This document shows, piece after piece, positions 42,615 through 55,990 of a DNA stretch of 64,000 nt. Both the position numbers and the translations under genes were made by a program. The DNA comes from Guyanagaster necrorhizus. Its lineage: Eukaryota; Basidiomycota; Agaricomycetes; Agaricales; Physalacriaceae. The stretch's first letter is position 1, and the number at the start of each line of letters is the position of its first letter. The notes under the pieces are model-generated. The model searched no databases. It was not told where the DNA came from and was given only the letters and a program-made list of their open reading frames with translations. The stretch is from the NCBI RefSeq assembly GCF_019112545.1, contig NW_025064881.1, forward strand, positions 162,088 to 226,087, in the 5' to 3' direction.

Positions 42615-42620
42615 TATATA
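42615..42620 (+). promoter_or_regulatory. TATA box upstream of DUF6593-like gene
   Basis: TATATA followed by tgtaat, 86 bp before the ATG at 42,706, with a C/T-rich stretch in between as is common at fungal start sites. Confidence 0.5.
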
Positions 42621-42705
42621 TGTAATGGGAAATCCACCCTACCACACCACAGCCATCTTTTCCTCATTCCACTATTTTCTTTCGCCTGTTCTCTTTTCAT
42701 TCATC

Positions 42706-43469
42706 ATGACGCTCTATGGGATGCCGATATTCCTCGAAGACAAGAGCGGGAGACTCACTGGGTCCGAGTTTATCGATATCCATGATCGCATGCGGTTCAG
42801 CTATCGGTGCACCGCCCGGGACTCTGCCCATACGGCGTATATGATCTATAACCTCAGCGCGATGGTGTATCAGGGCTCGTGTCCGCGGGCGGTGGTCGCG
42901 TTGGACTTTGGCCCGAATAACGCGTTGGGGACGGTCAGCTTTTCGTCGAGGGAGAGCGTACCGATGAAGAAGTACCTCCCGAAGATCTCGAATCATGGAG
43001 GGTATGTTCATTTTGTTTTTCTCCCATGGTTGTGACGCGTCTCCTGATTTTACTGTTCGTTAGCGCATACAAGCCGCGCAAGTTCGTTGCGTCCGATTCG
43101 CAAGAGTATATTTGGGGTTATAGGACCCAGGAGGGCCAGGAGTGGACTGTATGTTTTGTTTCTGCTCATCTGTCCTTGGCTGCCATGGATTGATCGCGCC
43201 CCCCCCCCCCCCCCTTTCTGAATCTTAGTGCACGAATACCAGCGGATACTTGGTCGCGTATTACAGCTTGAAGGTACCGGGAGAACCCCACTATGAGGGT
43301 TCATCGGGTTGCACGCTTACTATCGACGAAGCGTTCGGTCACATTGCAGCAGGTCAGTTCCAGATCATCCCCCCGCTATATCGGTTCGATACTCACCCCA
43401 GTTTTTTTGGTACCAGAATGCTTAGCATCCTTGATGATTATGCGGCATATTGCAGAGTACAACGTTTGA
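42706..43469 (+). CDS. DUF6593-like small protein, 4 exons, 185 aa
   Basis: Exons 42,706-43,001, 43,064-43,148, 43,229-43,352 and 43,417-43,469; all introns GT-AG, total 558 bases (186 codons with TGA). The protein has a beta-rich pattern with RKFVASDSQEYIWGYR, WTCTNTSGYLVAYYSLK and the C-terminal LASLMIMRHIAEY, which resembles the DUF6593 family expanded in Agaricomycetes. The function of that family is unknown. Intron 2 holds a 16-base C run. No signal peptide or membrane segment is seen. The last exon is short and was chosen because it restores the family-like ending. Confidence 0.78.
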
Positions 43470-46400
43470 TGATCACACTTCTACCCCCTTGTATCATAGC
43501 TTTTGAGCGTTCTTGTATCTCTAGTACTTTTTTTTTTTTGTTTACCCAGTGGACGACTTCTTGCTTTACCTGTTATGATTCGGACTTTTGTGGGAGTTTC
43601 AATATCCCTGTAGGACCAGGAATGTAAAAAGTGTACAGTTTTGTAACGATAGTGTGAATAATTTCTTCATTGCTCAGCCGTTTCCCTGGTGTTCTAAGTA
43701 TAGCCGTGCTAATGAAGGGGGAAGGGGGGGGAGGCCCACTAGTGATCGAACTATTGCAACGAAGATGTTGAAGGACGCGGTGATCACGATGCCGTTGATG
43801 GTTCTCGGGCGGAGGTGACGGCACCTGGCCAGCAACGCGTCTCTGTAACTAAACTATCGACCACCACGTTGCGGTAACCAACGACGAAACGAAACATTGA
43901 GAATGAACTGCCTCTTCGGATGGATCTTGGTTAGCAGGCGGCAGCCAAAACGAAGACCGGTCCCCCGTAAAGAAGTTTCATTCGCGAGCTACAACATATG
44001 TAAAGAACTAAACCCAAGATACCTAGATTACCATGGCAAACGACATGTATACCCGACTTGACGATGGTCTTGGCGGGCATCTTTGGAACCCGTTCGTCGT
44101 GATAAGAGCAAGAAGACCTTTGGTTCCTACTTGCTTCGTCACGGGCACCGCGAAAGGAAACCAGGTCCGCGAGCGAAAGTTGTGCCAAGACAAGGTTACG
44201 GAAATGGGAGAAGCTCGGGATCCCCCGAGCTTCACTAGCAATTGTACAAACAAGATGGCGCATAGGCGCTTGAACAATGTCTCGACCGAGTGGCCTTTGC
44301 CTAGTCGCATCAATAGGAGGAGTAAAGGTGGACCAACAACGGCTACCAAGATTGGAAGCAGATAGAACCTGCTGCGCAAGTGAGTCAAGAATAAACGTGT
44401 CTTGTAAATGACTCACGAACCTCCTCAATCATCTTTTGGGCGTTGCAATAGCGGACCAAAAACGGGATGATTGCATTCGAACCTCGTATCTGGGTCGCGC
44501 ATTTCTTGTGGAATTAATAGAGCTGATACTCGATGACTGAAAGCAACGACCAACATAAATAGTGACTCCGGCATCTAATTGACATCACTGTAGCCAAGAT
44601 CCGGAATGAAAACGTGCAAAAAGCGGTGATCGGGTCCGGCGAGGTAAGAATCAGGGACCTTCATATTTGTCCTAATCGGCTGAAGGGATTCACGATGACG
44701 ACAAGTACGGAACGTGGAAGCAGGGGAAATGATGTTCGAATGTTCGCGGCAACGAAATCCTTCCCAAATTCTGGCAGTGGTAAAGACCGCAACTCCGTGA
44801 TCAAAGGCCTAATGTAAATTGCCTCATGGTCGCTGCACTTTACTGCAGCCTCTGCACCCGATATCCATCTCCCGAGAACCAAGTAATTGCCACGAATTGA
44901 GTACAATTATAGGCGCGAACATGGGGTCGGCCCTGCGACGCAGGTAATCCAATAGAGCTGTAGTTTTACCCCACACAATATCGCGGCTGTTCTAGACAAT
45001 GATCGCAGCCCAGCTCAATTAGCTGGGGGATACAACCAAACCTGCTATCGCTCCCGCTTTCAGTACCACGCCATGATGCTCGTGTATGAAACTGGCCAAC
45101 CGAATGCATGACCGAGGAGCAACAAGGAACACGGTTCGTAGGTCATCGGCCCAGGCGCCCGTAGCATTGTTGCCGGACTGTTAACAAGCACTTGATAGGC
45201 CTGCCTCTGCAGGCTCGACCGACTCGTCGCCGAAAGCATCTGGATACGCCAGAAACTTGAGGTCGGTCACAATAGACCTCCGAAGTCGGTCCAATGGTTT
45301 CCCTCGTAAAACAAAACAACCCTCTCTGCAGGTCTCGAGAAGCCGTAGCAACGAGGGTATGTACTTATTTAGTAGGGTAAAGTTTGATAGCCGTTTGCCC
45401 TGGCTTCAATACCCCCACCGCAGGCGATTCAAATCGCCCGGTTTCTTGATACGAGAAAAGAAGATTGCCAATACGTTCAACTTTGAATCCCGCCCGCTTA
45501 ACGTTGCCAGATGTGAAGATGTACGGAGTGTTCCGAACGACCGATCCGTCCGGAGTGAGATCGTTCTGCTATCTCGGACGCCGGGCCTATGGGGCCTGAA
45601 GGCTCAACGAGGCGCGCAAGGAGGCAGTGAATGGCCACAGCCATATCACTTTTCTAACACATCCATTGGTCAATCCAGAACAACATTACCACGCTAGAAG
45701 CGAGCGAACAAGGAGCTGCCAACTTTGATCGCGTGTTTCTGGTATTCATACCCGACATAGATCGACTAGACATATCATGCTGAACGATGAACCGCCCCAT
45801 ACTATTGGGATCATGCTGGACACTGAATCTATGAATCGAGGCGTGGTACCGCATAATTGTTGGTGGATTCACAGTACGCGGTCTTCGGTGAGGTTGAGTG
45901 TCGCGAGATTGCCGTCGCTTCTGATTATCAACCTCTGTTCCATATTCTCTCCGCACCATAGGCGAGAAAGATGTGTATCGCGGTGCTGATATGGATCGTT
46001 GAAGGGTATGGATAACATTCCGGAGGCTGTAGTCCTTCGTGCATGTCGCTATGGTCTTTCGTAAGCCGCGATTCTCAGGATGATGGTCGAGAGCGAAACA
46101 GTGACCGTGATCACCCAGAAAACAAACCGCAGTGCTTCCCTTAACATATCTTCAATACAGCCCGAATCTCAACACAGCTCGATTTCGGGAAATCTCCATC
46201 TCCGTCCAGGAGGCGTGCCATCCCACCCTCAACGATCGACTTGAGCATGGAAAAGTCCGATATTTCACCGCTGCGCTTAAGCGAGCTCTCGTTGTCTCTT
46301 CTTCCTTCATCACGGCAAACTCATCTCAAACAGCTGCTGACTTCACAACCTAATGCCGATCAAATGCTATAACAGCTTCTAGATGGACCGCATCCTACGC

Positions 46401-49064
46401 ATCGAATGGAGTTGCAACCTTACTTCTTTGATACTGCTGTACTTGGCGTGAGATCCGTAGACTTGAAAAATGGGCTATATTGGAGAACTGATATCGGAGG
46501 TCTGGCGATATTGGAGACTAGGAGGTACATAAACAAAAAGTCTACACAAAGACCGTCAAACGACACGAAGGAACAAGAAAGGCGTTCTTACTTGAAAGTT
46601 TCAAGATTTCTGGGCGTGGTATTTAGATATTTGTGGTAAGAACTGGTGCAATGACTGAGGCAATGAGTTCAAATGATAGTCAAGCCTGCTAAAATGTCTA
46701 TGGGTATCATCGAAACCTGAAAAGAAGTAAAAGGGATCACCATACCGAAGTCCACCATCATGGAGGGCGGTGCGATTTCTGAAGGTGATTAGAATGTCAA
46801 AGAATAGACTCCAAAGGACAGATGTAAGACACGCTGCGTGGTATCTGAGTTGTAATGTTAATATTGTGTCCGAAAACCCCAGTATGTCGCGCACCTGTAC
46901 ATATAATGATACAGTCCTGATAGTCATTGCGACATCCATATCCACGGATTCCATCAGCAGTCCCTTGTCTTCAGAGTACTAAAGCAATGCCACCAGCGTG
47001 GATAGGACACTACATCTGAGAAAAAAAAATAAGATTCGTGATAATAGATGCGAGCGAGCGAAAATTTACGAACAGGAAAATGCGGCCTTGGGTTTTCAAG
47101 TAACCCAGCACCGTAGTCGCTCGCCACCGCGATTGCGATGTCAAAACGAGTCGATGCACCGGCACAATGCCGCCGAGGTTAACAGATCATGGCAGATGAT
47201 ATGTAGGTTGTGGGCCTTGGTCCGCGGCTGAAAAGTAAGTGTTTATGGTATTTCAGATATGAGCATTTTACAGCTTGCTTTGCGAATTCCTGATCCTTCA
47301 CAATTCTGAGGGACATAATCCAAGTGTAAGCTTTCTGTAGTCTCTGTCGCGGCTGTATTGCAAGGGTCTTGAGGAAGCCATTGCATCCAAACGAGACGAT
47401 GGTGGCAGCAAAGCAAGAGTCCCCGGCATTGACCGAATAGTGACGAAAGAAGAAAGCGACCTGTCGCCGTCACGTGATTAAGCTTTCACCTTTGAAGACC
47501 GCCATACACTGCGGGGTGGCGGTGGATTTGCACAGGCCAAAATGGAGCGTCTGGGATTTTGATTTCATTTTGACTGGAGCAAATTAGTTCACCACCTCGC
47601 AGTCTGAACCATTTGCTAAGCTCTGACCGGGCTTTCTAACGCCTCTCATGATTCATGGCCCCATTTGCGCCCCACATCGACCGGTCACCGGCGAAAGTAC
47701 TCAACACGATAAGGAAGCCTTCATAAACTAGGTTTCTCCTTTAATGCAGCCATTGCTAATTGGTACATGACGTGGGACCTTGCACCGGTAGTGAGGTCAT
47801 TGAAAATGGCATGGAAATGGGGTGTTTAGGATTTTGCGTCTCTGAAATACTTAATTCACGCTACGATAGGTTTACAAGAAGTTTTAAGTAGGCGTATTCC
47901 TTCCGGAACCTCGGAGGAGATCCATAGGCTTTACCAAGGGCTCAGAATTCAGATCCCAATTATCTACCATGCTGAGATGCTGGTGTTTCAAATCTCCATA
48001 TCATCCATTTCACATTAATGCATGTGGAAAGAGGGGAATATGTGATTTCTCTGCCTCCTTCCTTGAGCCGTTTCATATACATTTCTGACGTTACGAACAG
48101 AGTTGCCCGTCTACAGCACGGACGATCCCCTTTATGCCGCCTTATGCGCTGTATTTCCGCTATAATTACCGCGGTCCAAACCCTGCAATCCAGTAGGGCA
48201 AGTCTCATTATGACAACAATCATCTGTCAGGGAATTACAGCCCAGATCCTACTGACACCTAAAACCTCTTACAGAGGCTTGATTCCCGGGACCATAGTAC
48301 CCTTTTTATAAAACCCCTCGCATTCTCTAGTCTTTTCAATTACTGCGAATTCATCGTAGCCCTGAAGAGCATGATGAAACCTTCAGGTTTCCCCACTTGA
48401 CTACAGGAGTTTTTGGTATTCAAGCCACAACGAAGACGGACCTTTCAGTTAGCCACTGGGTTCTTCTAACAAGGTAGCTCTATAGGAGTCCATGCGCATC
48501 TTGCTTGGTGGCCTGGGTTCACCTTCAGTCGCCTTCTGTTTCTCACTTGATCTGATTTGACCTAGGTATATCTCTGAACCTGGCACAGTTGAAATTATTT
48601 AGATGATGTCCGTCGATCGGCGATGGTAATTCCACCCACCTACCCACCTACATATCTTTGCAAGTTCTTTCTTAGTGCTGAACAAGCAAGCGTTGCTGCG
48701 ATTAAAAGCAACAGAGCTTTTACTCCATTATACCCCAAAGACCGCTTGACTGGAGTTCGAACGAAGGCTTGGATCGAGCTGGAAAGGAAAAAGGAGATGC
48801 AGTAAGTAATATATACAGAAATATAATTATTCCCAAACCAAATAAAGTGGTACATTTAAATCGAAGCAGACTTCCTTCCCCCGGCGTAACGACCTCGTTT
48901 CTACATGTACATATGAACAGTTTCTGATATAGACGTTGTCCGGCATTGAATGATACATCGGTAAACAGATACAATCCGAGGTTTCCAGCGTGTATAACAC
49001 GAGCCTGATCCTATATCAGACAGAATCAGCATCCTTCTTCTACGATGATTAAAGATGACATACC
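43470..49064. other. Long region without recognisable genes
   Basis: About 5.6 kb of CpG-normal sequence. Open frames such as 43,931-44,428 (-), 45,257-45,697 (+) and 46,601-46,954 (-) lack known domains, are rich in Arg/Ser in the manner of chance frames, and have competing frames on the other strand. No repeat partner was found inside the window. It may hold decayed genes or transposon remnants beyond recognition. Confidence 0.5.
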
Positions 49065-50342
49065 TCATACGACGCGTAATGCTCCCCTAGCCCTAAGCAG
49101 TGGGAACATAGCATCCGCTCGAGATCTCAAAAAAGCCTGTGCCGCTCTCCGATAATCCGCGAACTCGCTATCAGAGAGGAGAGTAACGTGACGAAGGCCG
49201 TGCATGTGAGGACGCATCAACATCGCATCGAGAGCGTTCCATGCGGCCAACTGCTGATCTAAATCCCGACGCTCGGTTCCCCACTGCGCGAATGACAGGG
49301 TCACCGCCTCTATGGTGTTCTGCCCTGCATTCTCGAAGATCCGGATACACCACTGTACCAAGTTGCACAACACCCTTGCCTGGTCTTGGAAAGCATCCTC
49401 CAAGGTGATCTGAAAGTGGCGCAGGCGACTTATAGCGAGAGGCACAAAACTGGGTGCGGTCATGAAGGCTACAATCAAGAAAATTTGACCAAGGATGAAA
49501 AAATCTGAGGAACAGAAGAACGTACCATAAAGATCCTCGATTCGCAGTTCGAAAGTATCCAGCGAACTGAAGGCAGCCGCATTGAGTACGTTGTTGCACG
49601 TTGCAAACTCCTCCACTGCTAAACCATAATAACAGAATCTTCGGAGACCAGAGATATCCATACACGATCTAGGATTATTCGCCCAAAATGCGAAATCCTC
49701 CATTTCGTCGGCGGTGAGGTTTACGTCGAACGTACCAATGGTGCATCTGGGGCGTCGAATTGCGGGACCGTTCCGACGACGAGACGACCTTGTGTGCGGA
49801 TCAAGAGTGACGTGATACAGTCTAACGTGGCCGGCACGACAGCCTGTCAACATTCCGAAAAGCGCGTCCCAGTCAGGCAACTTGGAAAGTCCACGTAAGA
49901 CAATCCCTTCGACGTGCGGCTGCTGGAAGAGTCGACGAAGGGGGTCTTGTAAGGTGGAGACGTCGCGCCACGAAGTTTCCAATGAATTGAACCTAACCTC
50001 GACTTTTATCAGGTTGACGAGCTGGGGAAGTATTGCGGATAAACTCGGCTTTGAGCTGGTCATCCATTTCCCGCTACCCCTTCCATCAGCCAGCTCGACA
50101 CTTCGAACGTAGAGCGCGAGAGAAGGGGAGTATTGTAGGATGCGACAAAATTTACCGCAATTCGGTATATCCGATTCTAGTGGGCAGCCGAGTTCGACGT
50201 GGAAAAAGAGACGGCTTTGAGCGGGAACGCGCCATGCACGACAGACCAGGGCGCAAGCTCTCAACGCCCTATGGTCCCGGGATAGTCTGCCGATGATGTG
50301 AAAATCGATGACCTCTTGAGGAATATTGGGTTGCTGGCTCAT
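49065..50342 (-). CDS. F-box-like protein, about 406 aa after splicing
   Basis: The N-terminus IPQEVIDFHIIGRLSRDHRALRACALVCRAWRVPAQSRLFFHV fits the F-box consensus (residues 6-50), the segment that binds Skp1 in SCF ubiquitin ligases. The rest has leucine-rich and beta-alternating segments typical of Agaricomycete F-box proteins. The frame is open throughout, but 49,469-49,525 (57 nt, gtacgt to ttgtag) looks like an in-frame intron; removal joins IEDLY to AFMTAPSF. Start chosen at MSQQPN because the F-box follows at once. The substrate is unknown. Confidence 0.8.
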   Translation of the reverse strand: MSQQPNIPQEVIDFHIIGRLSRDHRALRACALVCRAWRVPAQSRLFFHVELGCPLESDIPNCGKFCRILQYSPSLALYVRSVELADGRGSGKWMTSSKPSLSAILPQLVNLIKVEVRFNSLETSWRDVSTLQDPLRRLFQQPHVEGIVLRGLSKLPDWDALFGMLTGCRAGHVRLYHVTLDPHTRSSRRRNGPAIRRPRCTIGTFDVNLTADEMEDFAFWANNPRSCMDISGLRRFCYYGLAVEEFATCNNVLNAAAFSSLDTFELRIEDLYGTFFCSSDFFILGQIFLIVAFMTAPSFVPLAISRLRHFQITLEDAFQDQARVLCNLVQWCIRIFENAGQNTIEAVTLSFAQWGTERRDLDQQLAAWNALDAMLMRPHMHGLRHVTLLSDSEFADYRRAAQAFLRSRADAMFPLLRARGALRVV

Positions 50343-52434
50343 CCCCAGTCGTGGAATAGCTCAGTTCTTGGACTACGATCGAACGCCTGAAATATGTGAA
50401 CACCAAGATTTTAGCAAGTAGGTTAGCGGTACGTATACTTTCGAAACGCACCTCAAATTGAGACTAACCGCAAAAAACAGGTCTACAGCTCCTCTGTGCC
50501 TAGAACAATGCATGCCTTGTCTCCCAAGAACGGTGCTATGACATGGAACGAGGGGACATACCGACGTGAGCGGTATTCTTCGCTTCTGTGTTATTTGGAA
50601 GACCTGAAGCAGCTGTCAGTGATGAAGAGCAGATATTTGTGGTTGTTTTCCTCTCCTGCTTCCGTATTTCAATCTTTTTTCGCAATCTTCCTGGCAGGAT
50701 TACCATTCGAAGCCATCACTTATCTGCGGACAGTGTTCAACAAGGAACCACCTGATGGTCCACTGTGACCTCGGTATCGGGCCATTCCTACCAAGTCAGA
50801 GATCCCCAAATGCATATTGGGGGAATAATAATGCTAACGGTTTGATGAAATGTAGTTCTCGATGGGGATGCCGTCACTTGCAGGCTTCTGCTGCTTCCCA
50901 ATTGCCAAGTAGAACACTATACAGTGTCTGTGGGACATATCGGCCCGAGGGTCTAACGCCAACGATCAGTCTCGAATGTCCAGGTCGTGGGGCAAATCAT
51001 ATTGGCATCGAGGTCGGCCTCTGTTCTACTGCTCGGCCTTCAATTCTAAGGGAAGGGATCACCCGTTGAATGGGCCGCCGCTGGCGCATCACTCTCTTCT
51101 CGGAACTTTGCTCCGGCATATGGGTAATAACACGGTCACCACTCTCTTTTTATCCTTTGATTATTCAGATATTGGTATTCGTAGTCAGAGATACGGCTGA
51201 ATCTGAATTCATCGACTTGAGGCCATTCTGTGTACCTCTGTTACTAGTACAATGGTTCTCGTATCAATTCCCGTCAATTCGCATCAGTCCGACCCTATAA
51301 ACTTGCGCTTCCAGTCAGGAGAATATACGAACCTGAGTGTGTTTAAGTGATAGCTTTGCATGTACACATAACAGCGCCCGGGTCCGAGAAATTCCACGAG
51401 TCACATTCCGCCCTATCGAGTCCGGTCTCGGAGGCAACAGCAATATTATTACCAATATCCTTGACATGAAGCCAGCACCTTCCCGCACCCGTTCTGCATT
51501 ATGACATCGAATGACTCACCTTGCACGATAATTTGGATACCCAGCAACCCACTCACCAAATGTCCCAAAAAGTACTCATCAGCAAAGGTCGAATCGGGGG
51601 GGATCTGGACAGCTTTTCATTATTGTCTTGGTTCGTAGGAACTCGAATGTTCGTTCGCGACCTGAAACTGCAGGCTGTGAGTCCGACGCGGACGCACTAA
51701 GAACAGGAAATTAATCAACAAGATCAGGAATTCGAGGATGAAATCACCAAGCCAAGTCAGGAGCCCGTCATCGCGGCGTTCACTGGACCAGACACAGTGG
51801 TCTTGGAACACCGTTGCCGAGCGTTGAAGTACACAGCATCTTGTGCATAGTCGTGCGCACTGCCATACGTGCGATATGCAGCCCGGTCGGTTGCTGTATG
51901 ATCAGATGTTCACCTCTTTTTGAATAAATATCATTATACTCATTTCCTGTTGTATCTTTGTCCCATGGGGGGGAACTTTCCCTTCGATAGTCCGATGTTA
52001 ATCTACCAAATGACAGGACATGATAATAGCACCGAGAAATGAGGCCAGTGGTTATCATCGACCCTTCCTCCTTAGGCACGAACTTCGCAGGGAATCCATG
52101 GCAAAGCGGTCTCTATACTCTGGCGTCAGAATACGAGAACTGCATGGATGCGGAAATGAGAACTCACCACTACCAGATAATATCAGCCACGACTTCCTGG
52201 GATATTTGTTTAGGGTACGCATGCTTCTGTAGAAACGCCTTTACTGGGAAATGCAAAGGACCATCTTCCGGAATGTTGCCAGGCAATATATATATCTTAC
52301 GCGTGACGTTTTCTGCTCCCAGCAAACGGCGTAAAGAGTTCGGCACCGATGACTAGTGCGAATATCCACCCTGAAGAAATTACGGATGAGTATGGAAGAG
52401 CAGAAGGGACATTGAAGGTTACGTCTCCTGACCG
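50343..52434. other. Region without recognisable genes
   Basis: Includes the promoter side of the F-box-like gene. Open frames at 50,496-51,300 overlap one another in different frames with no domain or conserved splice pattern. Nothing else is supported. Confidence 0.5.
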
Positions 52435-53713
52435 AAATCTCCCGCTACCAGTCAGCATGGGCAAATACAATGTCCGGCCGTGGACGAGTTTCATACGCGA
52501 TATCTGATACGATGAACGCACTTTCCAAGTCGGTTTTGGCGTCCCTAAACTGCCACGCTTTATCGCGGTCCTCGAGCTCGCGTCACCATTGGCCTTGGCC
52601 ATGTATACTTTCGGTCCGACATCTAAATGTTAAAAGAAGCCGCTAGGTTGTATTGCTGGTCGCCAATGCATGTCATATCTGTCGATATCCAAGGAAGTCG
52701 AAATGGATATGTAGTCGACGACTGCGGAATATTTGCTATAGGTAATTGTACTTGCAGCCTGTTCTCCATGCTCGACTTGGGGTATATACTCCTCGTTTGA
52801 AGGGCAAGCGTATCCTAGCCTTACCAATGCCTCAGTTTCTTCCCTTGAGTCTATAGCCGACAGGAAAAGAGCATTAGGTCATTAGTGCCCGGAACATGCA
52901 TAATCTAGACACCAAATATCAGTAGCACATTGTCTTCTCCGTGCGGGGGTCAGCACCAATAGTTGTATACCTGATGGGATGCTCCATAGCAACGCTGACA
53001 TCGGTTTGCCCCGGATCCTCTCATCTGACATTTGAACAGAAAAAAGTAACACTCAACGATGAACATGAGGCATCGGCCGGCAACCCCGAGGTCAGAACGT
53101 AGATATTTTCGCGGCACCGTGTACTTTCAGGTGATAAATTACGCCGGAGGCCCCGGGGGGGTTGAAAATTAAGGAAGGAGGAAGAACGGTCCAAAACTAC
53201 AGATGATATCACTTAATTAGGGAAAAAGAGCTTGGTGAAACAAAGGAACGTCCCAATATGTATAAGCAAAGCATCAAATTTTTCGCCACGAGGATGGACT
53301 AAACTCGATGTAGGGCTTGAACGGACGAAAACCGGCTGGCGCACATGTACACGTTTCACCAAGAGGCAAGATGGTTGCCAGCCGTACCTAGTGAATGAAA
53401 ATGTCACTCCTAATTAACGGCATCGCATACTGTAATAGAAAGGCACGTACAGCGCAGGGTGTCACAGTTTACAGCGTCGGGAGCATCTGCTGACCAGGAG
53501 GCCGCAACCTTCGGTAGCGTCAATATCGTAGCAGAACGGGACCGGAAAAATGATGGTTTAGATGCCTGGCTCTTATGCTCGGAACGTCGACGTTCGTGGA
53601 ATCGGGCATATCCTCCAGCCGGCTAACGGTACTCCTCTTCGTGAAGAACGTCCCTGGTAACACGCTCATCAGCCTAGAACGATGCTGCGAGACGGCTAAG
53701 CATACCTTAGGAA

Positions 53714-54082
53714 GTGTTTCGGAGGTCATTGTTCATAGATCTTGAGAAGTATAAGTTGGCACGGCGACGTGAGAATGCAAAGAACGGGTGCACTGTGACT
53801 CATCTTGATTTCGGTAGGATAGCTGGCAAACTGTGGACTAAACAAAGATCAGCCTGGTTTGTGCATTCGCGCGCCAACATTCCACGAAACAAGGTTGTTG
53901 CAGAAGTAAAGGAAGACCGAAAACGTGTGCCATCATCTTCGTATAATGAGAGCAATATATTATCACGGCTAAAAGGACACAAAACGATGGTTAGTCAAAG
54001 TGGATGCCGGGGGTCGGATCGTAGTGTCGGCGCAGCTGATGTAGGACGAACACGGCCAGATGGGTCGGGACCCAGCGCGTAG
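53714..54082 (+). other. 122-codon open frame kept in both repeat copies
   Basis: The same-length frame occurs at 32,533-32,901 on minus. The protein (MFRRSLFIDLEKYKLARRRE, ending in a Gly/Arg/Ser-rich tail) has no recognised domain. The few differences between copies are mostly amino-acid changing (Ser/Leu, Ala/Thr, Asp/Gly, Thr/Ile), which argues against strong selection. An open frame on the other strand overlaps it. It may be chance. Confidence 0.25.
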
Positions 54083-55670
54083 GTCGCGCCTACGAAAGTA
54101 TATTGTGTAGAAACGTCCCATGGACACTTTTCAGATAAGCTACCGAGACAACTGTGCGAAGACGTTGAGGATAAGTACCTCGTAATGGCACACTGGGGGG
54201 GTCCCGAGATGGTACGACGCAACGATTATATGATGTGGGGCACACGAGGGTTTGGATACATTGAATCCTAGCGTTCTGGTATGTTAGAGTGCCGGCCTGC
54301 TGAATAATGTGACATCTAAGGAATGAACATCAGCATCGTTCAAGTCACATCTGTTTACGTACTTATAGATAGAACTAACTCCTTAGAACTTTCGTCATGC
54401 GATTGCGTGCAACCTGTAAGTGATACAGATGCCGAGTGTTAATTACATGAACGAAGTATGGGTCCGGCAGACAAAAATAACTGACTTAGAATCCGGATAT
54501 CTGTACTTGGCGTCGTACTATGAAGAGCGGGTTAGTTTTTTATCTGACGCCAGCGAGAATGCGGCAACCTGAGTACGCCAGACGTGCTGGCATTCAGAAT
54601 AGTCGGATGGAACTCGGATTCATGACATCAGAATCCTGAAGCGTGATTGCCGGACATCCGCAGACGAGGGAACGAAACGAGCTTCGGATTTAACATGGAG
54701 AACATTAAGCTAGAACGAAGAAATTAGCGTTCATCAATGGTTAGTCCCGTCGATGGTCAGCGTTGAAAGGATCGCGGGCCTCCCAACTATTTCTACTGGG
54801 CCATTTATAGCAGAAAGACATATCATAGTAAAATTAGCTCCGCACCGTTCGCCTGAACGCATTACCAGGAAAGTTGGGGGAAGGGGGAGTTGCTTTGCCA
54901 GCCTGGCCGGGAATAGGTTTCTCGAGAATATTGGCGGTATATCGTACCAGAAGCCTAATAATACCACGAAGTGTAAGAAATCCAATGAATAAGCCTCGAG
55001 GCTTCAATCTTATATCATAGCTTGAATATCGAACGTCGACTATTCTTGACCGCCAAGTTGACCGTTTATCCCCAGCGACTGCCACCTTCCCGTGTGGCCC
55101 CTATCGGGTTATCATTGGACTCTAGGACTTGGCAATTATAGTGTTCTTCGTGTGAGAAGCAAACCATCAATTATTCAGTAAGAAGCTTCGGAGAAATAAT
55201 AAGCCGGCTGATCTGTACGTGGTCGGAGCATAATGTTATATTTCGTCTTCTTCGTAATACGTCCCCTTGGATTTATTGCAGACGACGACAATTTTTTTTC
55301 TTCAAGTTTTTGGGTGACGGGGCTCGTCCTGTGCACAGAAACTGAGGGGGGAAACTGGATTGATTTGTAGAACGTCATAGGGAAAGACAACGTTGTCTGG
55401 CAATGTCCGAGGTTGTTGGTCCATTCGGATCAGATTCTTCGGACCGGACATGATAAATGATGCACCACTGCTGACATTTTACCTCGTTTTACCTCTTCGT
55501 TCAGAGCATCTATGGGCCGTGGTTTGTCTGTACACGTATCCCCCTCTTTCACAGTAACTTCGTCGTGAACCCATTCTGATTTATTCGGCCTCCTCGGTGC
55601 CTCAGCCTTTTTCCTTGATATTCTTGGCGCGGGCTTCTTCAGTGGAATTCCGGAGAGGTTCTAGGGGAAT

Positions 55671-55965
55671 TATGGACCGCCATCAAGGTGAATTTATTAT
55701 CAAGCTGGACTGTGAGGAATTCATCGTCTGGCGTCGTCCGTTCTCCCCGCATATTCCAATTTTCATGTTTGCTGATTCTCAGCGATTTGACTCTGAACTC
55801 CGACTCCGAGAGATGTCATTTAACGTCCATCACCATTCAGCCCTAGAATGGCTGAATAACGATATGCTTGTTTTCCCACTCAAAGCGAAGATTATCATTT
55901 ATTATTATTCATTTTCCTGCTTCATGAAGAGATGGTTTGTAGTCAGGTTCGTGAGTACATTCTAA
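55671..55965 (+). other. Open frame at the end of the right repeat copy
   Basis: Reads MDRHQGEFIIKLDCEEFIVW and ALEWLNNDMLVF, about 98 codons, possibly extended upstream to 55,597. The matching stretch of the left copy (31,010-30,680) is CpG-depleted, frame-shifted and full of stops. Unrecognised protein; perhaps a fragment of an element open frame. Confidence 0.25.
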
Positions 55966-55990
55966 GCGAAAACGGCTGGTCTAGGCTAGT

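Larger units (their letters stand above)
52435..55990 (+). repeat. ~3.5-kb unclassified repeat, right copy (continuous)
   Basis: Begins gaaatctcccgctaccagtcagcatgggc and ends near the match to ggctagcctaggctagt-type sequence at 55,990. It is the continuous counterpart of the left copy (30,655-34,303) and keeps CpGs over its whole length. Differences from the left copy are scattered substitutions and short indels (for example a block near 53,270-53,295 absent from the left). No known mobile-element domain is seen, and no terminal repeats or target duplications were identified. Confidence 0.8.

Noticed and set aside
43931..44428. 166-codon minus-strand frame
   Set aside because: No domain, and overlapping long frames on both strands; composition fits chance in G+C-moderate DNA.
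45257..45697. 147-codon plus-strand frame rich in Arg and Ser
   Set aside because: No recognisable fold, splice pattern or codon bias; the frame contains no conserved motif.
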